A DNA stretch of 42,614 bases from JAJZQD01 sp021847735 (GTDB lineage Bacteria > Bacillota > Thermincolia > Thermincolales > UBA2595), in contig DAHVYW010000119.1 in assembly GCA_027324025.1 (NCBI GenBank), positions 1-42,614 on the forward strand, read 5' to 3'. Positions 41,385-42,614 of the stretch are shown here, piece by piece (position 1 is the stretch's first letter; each line of letters opens with the position of its first letter). Below the pieces are notes generated by a model. The model searched no databases, was not told where the DNA came from, and saw only the letters and a list, made by a program, of their open reading frames with translations. A program made the translations under genes and the position numbers.

Positions 41385-41545
41385 AAAGGCAGGTATATTC
41401 CTCCGAGCGAGCAACAACTCAGCCGGCAAGCCGCTCCCGCTGAGGCGGATCTACCCACAGGGCACAACGGGGCTCTAAGTGCTAAAGCGCAAAGAGCCCC
41501 GACGGCGGTTGGCGGATGTCAGCCTCTATTGCTTCAGGAGGAGGG
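41385..41545 (-). repeat. Palindromic intergenic repeat family B, copy 3 (interrupted)
   Basis: On the minus strand the order is GAGGCTGACATCCGCC, then about 58 extra nt, then CAGCGGGAGCGGCTTGCCGG, GAGTTGTTGCTCG and GGAATATACCTGCC. The left arm has decayed. It lies directly after glgA copy 2. Confidence 0.7.
41469..41500. other. Hairpin inserted in repeat copy 3
   Basis: GGGGCTCT/AGAGCCCC encloses GTGCT/AGCGC. It lies within the 58-nt stretch absent from the other copies. There is no T-run, so it is not a good terminator. Confidence 0.6.
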
Positions 41546-41561
41546 GGCTGAGCTGGAGGAA

Positions 41562-41741
41562 TTACTGGGGGCGAAAAAACAGCAGGTACACAGGGACAAC
41601 AATAGAAGCGGAAGCCAGGACAAAAACGGCAACTGCTCCTGACACATTTTTTTGCTTGAGGCACCAACGCCCAAAGGTGAAGGTATACATCCCAACCCAT
41701 AGGATTACAGGCAAAAACACAAAATAGTTCAATAGCCGCAT
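41562..41741 (-). CDS. 59-residue two-helix membrane protein
   Basis: ATG at 41741 follows GGGGG at seven bases. The product opens MRLLNYFVFLPVILWVG, has two membrane helices (about 5-22 and 36-54) joined by a basic loop, and ends FFRPQ. It is 30 nt downstream of the GerC-type gene on the same strand, so it probably belongs to the germination operon. Confidence 0.7.
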   Translation of the reverse strand: MRLLNYFVFLPVILWVGMYTFTFGRWCLKQKNVSGAVAVFVLASASIVVPVYLLFFRPQ

Positions 41742-41771
41742 GATATTTCCCCCGGTAGTTTATCTAATTTC

Positions 41772-42614
41772 TTATGGATGAATTTCCGGTTGTCTGCCCT
41801 GCAGACCGGTACGCCTGATTCTAAATACAAATTTCAAATCTATCTCCGCTTCCTTGAATTTTTCCGGCCAGTTGTACTTATTCCACTCTGCTCTTGTCAA
41901 AAAGTTTCGCTTGGCGTAGTCCCCGTAACCGACCATATCAATTCCCCGTTTTTGCAGTCTTTTCACCATTGAGCAGGCTTGCTCCTCCAGGTGTTTTTCC
42001 ACTGCTGACTGGAGCAGCTTTTGTTTGCCTAAATCTGTGGCATACTCCACTGGACCTTGAATAGCTACTAAATCGCCTTCGACGGAGAGCCTTTCTTTTA
42101 TTTTAACCCTGTCGCCCTTTATATCAACCTTGACTATGGGAGGTGAACCCTGTTTAATTTCAAAGGGGATGAACCTGTTTTTTATTAGGGGGTCTTTCAC
42201 CCCAAGAGTTGCCCGGTTAAAATTCCCGGTAAGCATTAAGAATGACTGCGTTTCCGTTAAGTTAAGCACATCCGTGAATTTATCACCCTTAAATACAGCC
42301 GTGCCGATATACTCTATTGGGTTGCCCCCTGTCCGGGGAATTTCACCGGCCTTTATCCCAAGGTTACCCTCCATAAAAGAAGGAGGTATTTTTATGTCAC
42401 CAGCTTTAGCGGTTTTCGCCCTTTCGTTTTCTGCCAGATACATCATTGTCCCGGATATTCCCAGGGCTTCGGTATCGATGGCAAACTCGTGAAAAAGGCT
42501 GCCGGGATTAATTGCCAGCCTTGACTCTAACAACTTGACCCCTTCCCAGTATTTCGTGAAGCTTTTCTCCAAATCGGGTGTGTTTTCGGCCAGCAATTTG
42601 AAGGCTTCACCTTT
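41772..42614 (-). CDS. Ger(x)C-family spore germination protein (N-terminus beyond window)
   Basis: The visible 280 residues form the C-terminal two thirds of GerC-type lipoproteins: KLLAENTPDLEKSFTKYWEG, GTAVFKGDKFTDVLNLTET, then a closing domain with CSMVKRLQKRGIDMVGYG and WPEKFKEAEIDLKF. GerC works with GerA and GerB subunits in nutrient receptors of the spore inner membrane. The reading frame stays open to the window end; the start and lipobox are outside. Confidence 0.9.
   Translation of the reverse strand, partial: KGEAFKLLAENTPDLEKSFTKYWEGVKLLESRLAINPGSLFHEFAIDTEALGISGTMMYLAENERAKTAKAGDIKIPPSFMEGNLGIKAGEIPRTGGNPIEYIGTAVFKGDKFTDVLNLTETQSFLMLTGNFNRATLGVKDPLIKNRFIPFEIKQGSPPIVKVDIKGDRVKIKERLSVEGDLVAIQGPVEYATDLGKQKLLQSAVEKHLEEQACSMVKRLQKRGIDMVGYGDYAKRNFLTRAEWNKYNWPEKFKEAEIDLKFVFRIRRTGLQGRQPEIHP

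Noticed and set aside
41479..41727. Plus-strand 82-codon frame
   Set aside because: It overlaps repeat copy 3 and the better supported 59-residue minus-strand membrane protein.

Overview
The window looks like a chromosomal segment of an anaerobic, endospore-forming Firmicute, probably a Clostridia of the Peptococcaceae or Thermoanaerobacterales type. The basis is strong Shine-Dalgarno sites with many TTG and GTG starts, rubredoxin and low-potential ferredoxin proteins, an S-layer-homology protein, a GerC-type spore germination protein and a probable selenoprotein. No rRNA, tRNA, CRISPR array or intact transposase was seen. The assignment is inferred from gene content only.

Left edge, 1-2780, is an accessory patch. 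It has three near-identical 115-nt structured repeats, a complete toxin-antitoxin operon with promoter and terminator, a long palindrome resembling an integron attC site, a second attC-like left arm, a minus-strand small RNA candidate with its own promoter and terminator, and a DUF3800 gene. From 2781 the sequence becomes ordinary host DNA: a YkvI-type transporter, a membrane-anchored PepSY-like protein, a nitrilase-family amidase, a CmpB-like membrane protein, a MASE3 histidine kinase with its response regulator, and a rubredoxin-flavin reductase fusion.

9471-12363 holds a glycosyltransferase / DUF2304 / small EamA trio, probably for lipid-linked sugar transfer, plus several tiny membrane or acidic proteins. 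12460-15748 has hydrolases: a metallo-beta-lactamase fold, an alpha/beta hydrolase, a hotdog thioesterase and a patatin. 15806-21028 is a MacAB-like export operon (ATPase, FtsX-type permease, membrane fusion protein) followed by two tandem paralogous small membrane proteins. An internally deleted YbgC-type thioesterase pseudogene and a DUF1189 protein follow.

23037-29142 is a redox and isoprenoid block: an aldo/keto reductase with two 4Fe-4S clusters, a NapH-like membrane ferredoxin, a geranylgeranyl-reductase-family flavoprotein, a polyprenyl diphosphate synthase and a UbiA/MenA prenyltransferase. These together suggest synthesis and tail reduction of menaquinone or a similar lipid. Next is the most notable gene, 28332-28901. 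It reads through an in-frame TGA placed exactly at the second Cys of a heavy-metal-associated CxxC motif, with a bacterial SECIS-like hairpin 22-23 nt downstream, so it very likely encodes a CxxU selenoprotein. A single-cluster ferredoxin follows it.

29441-37885 has small membrane proteins, an EamA transporter, endonuclease III, GalT, a glycogen synthase, a TtcA-like tRNA thiolase, a Nif3-family protein and DUF523. 37952-38333 carries an IS1182-type transposase relic and a copy of a second palindromic repeat family. An SLH protein, a second glycogen synthase, a third copy of that repeat, a 59-residue membrane protein and a GerC-family protein cut by the window edge complete the segment.
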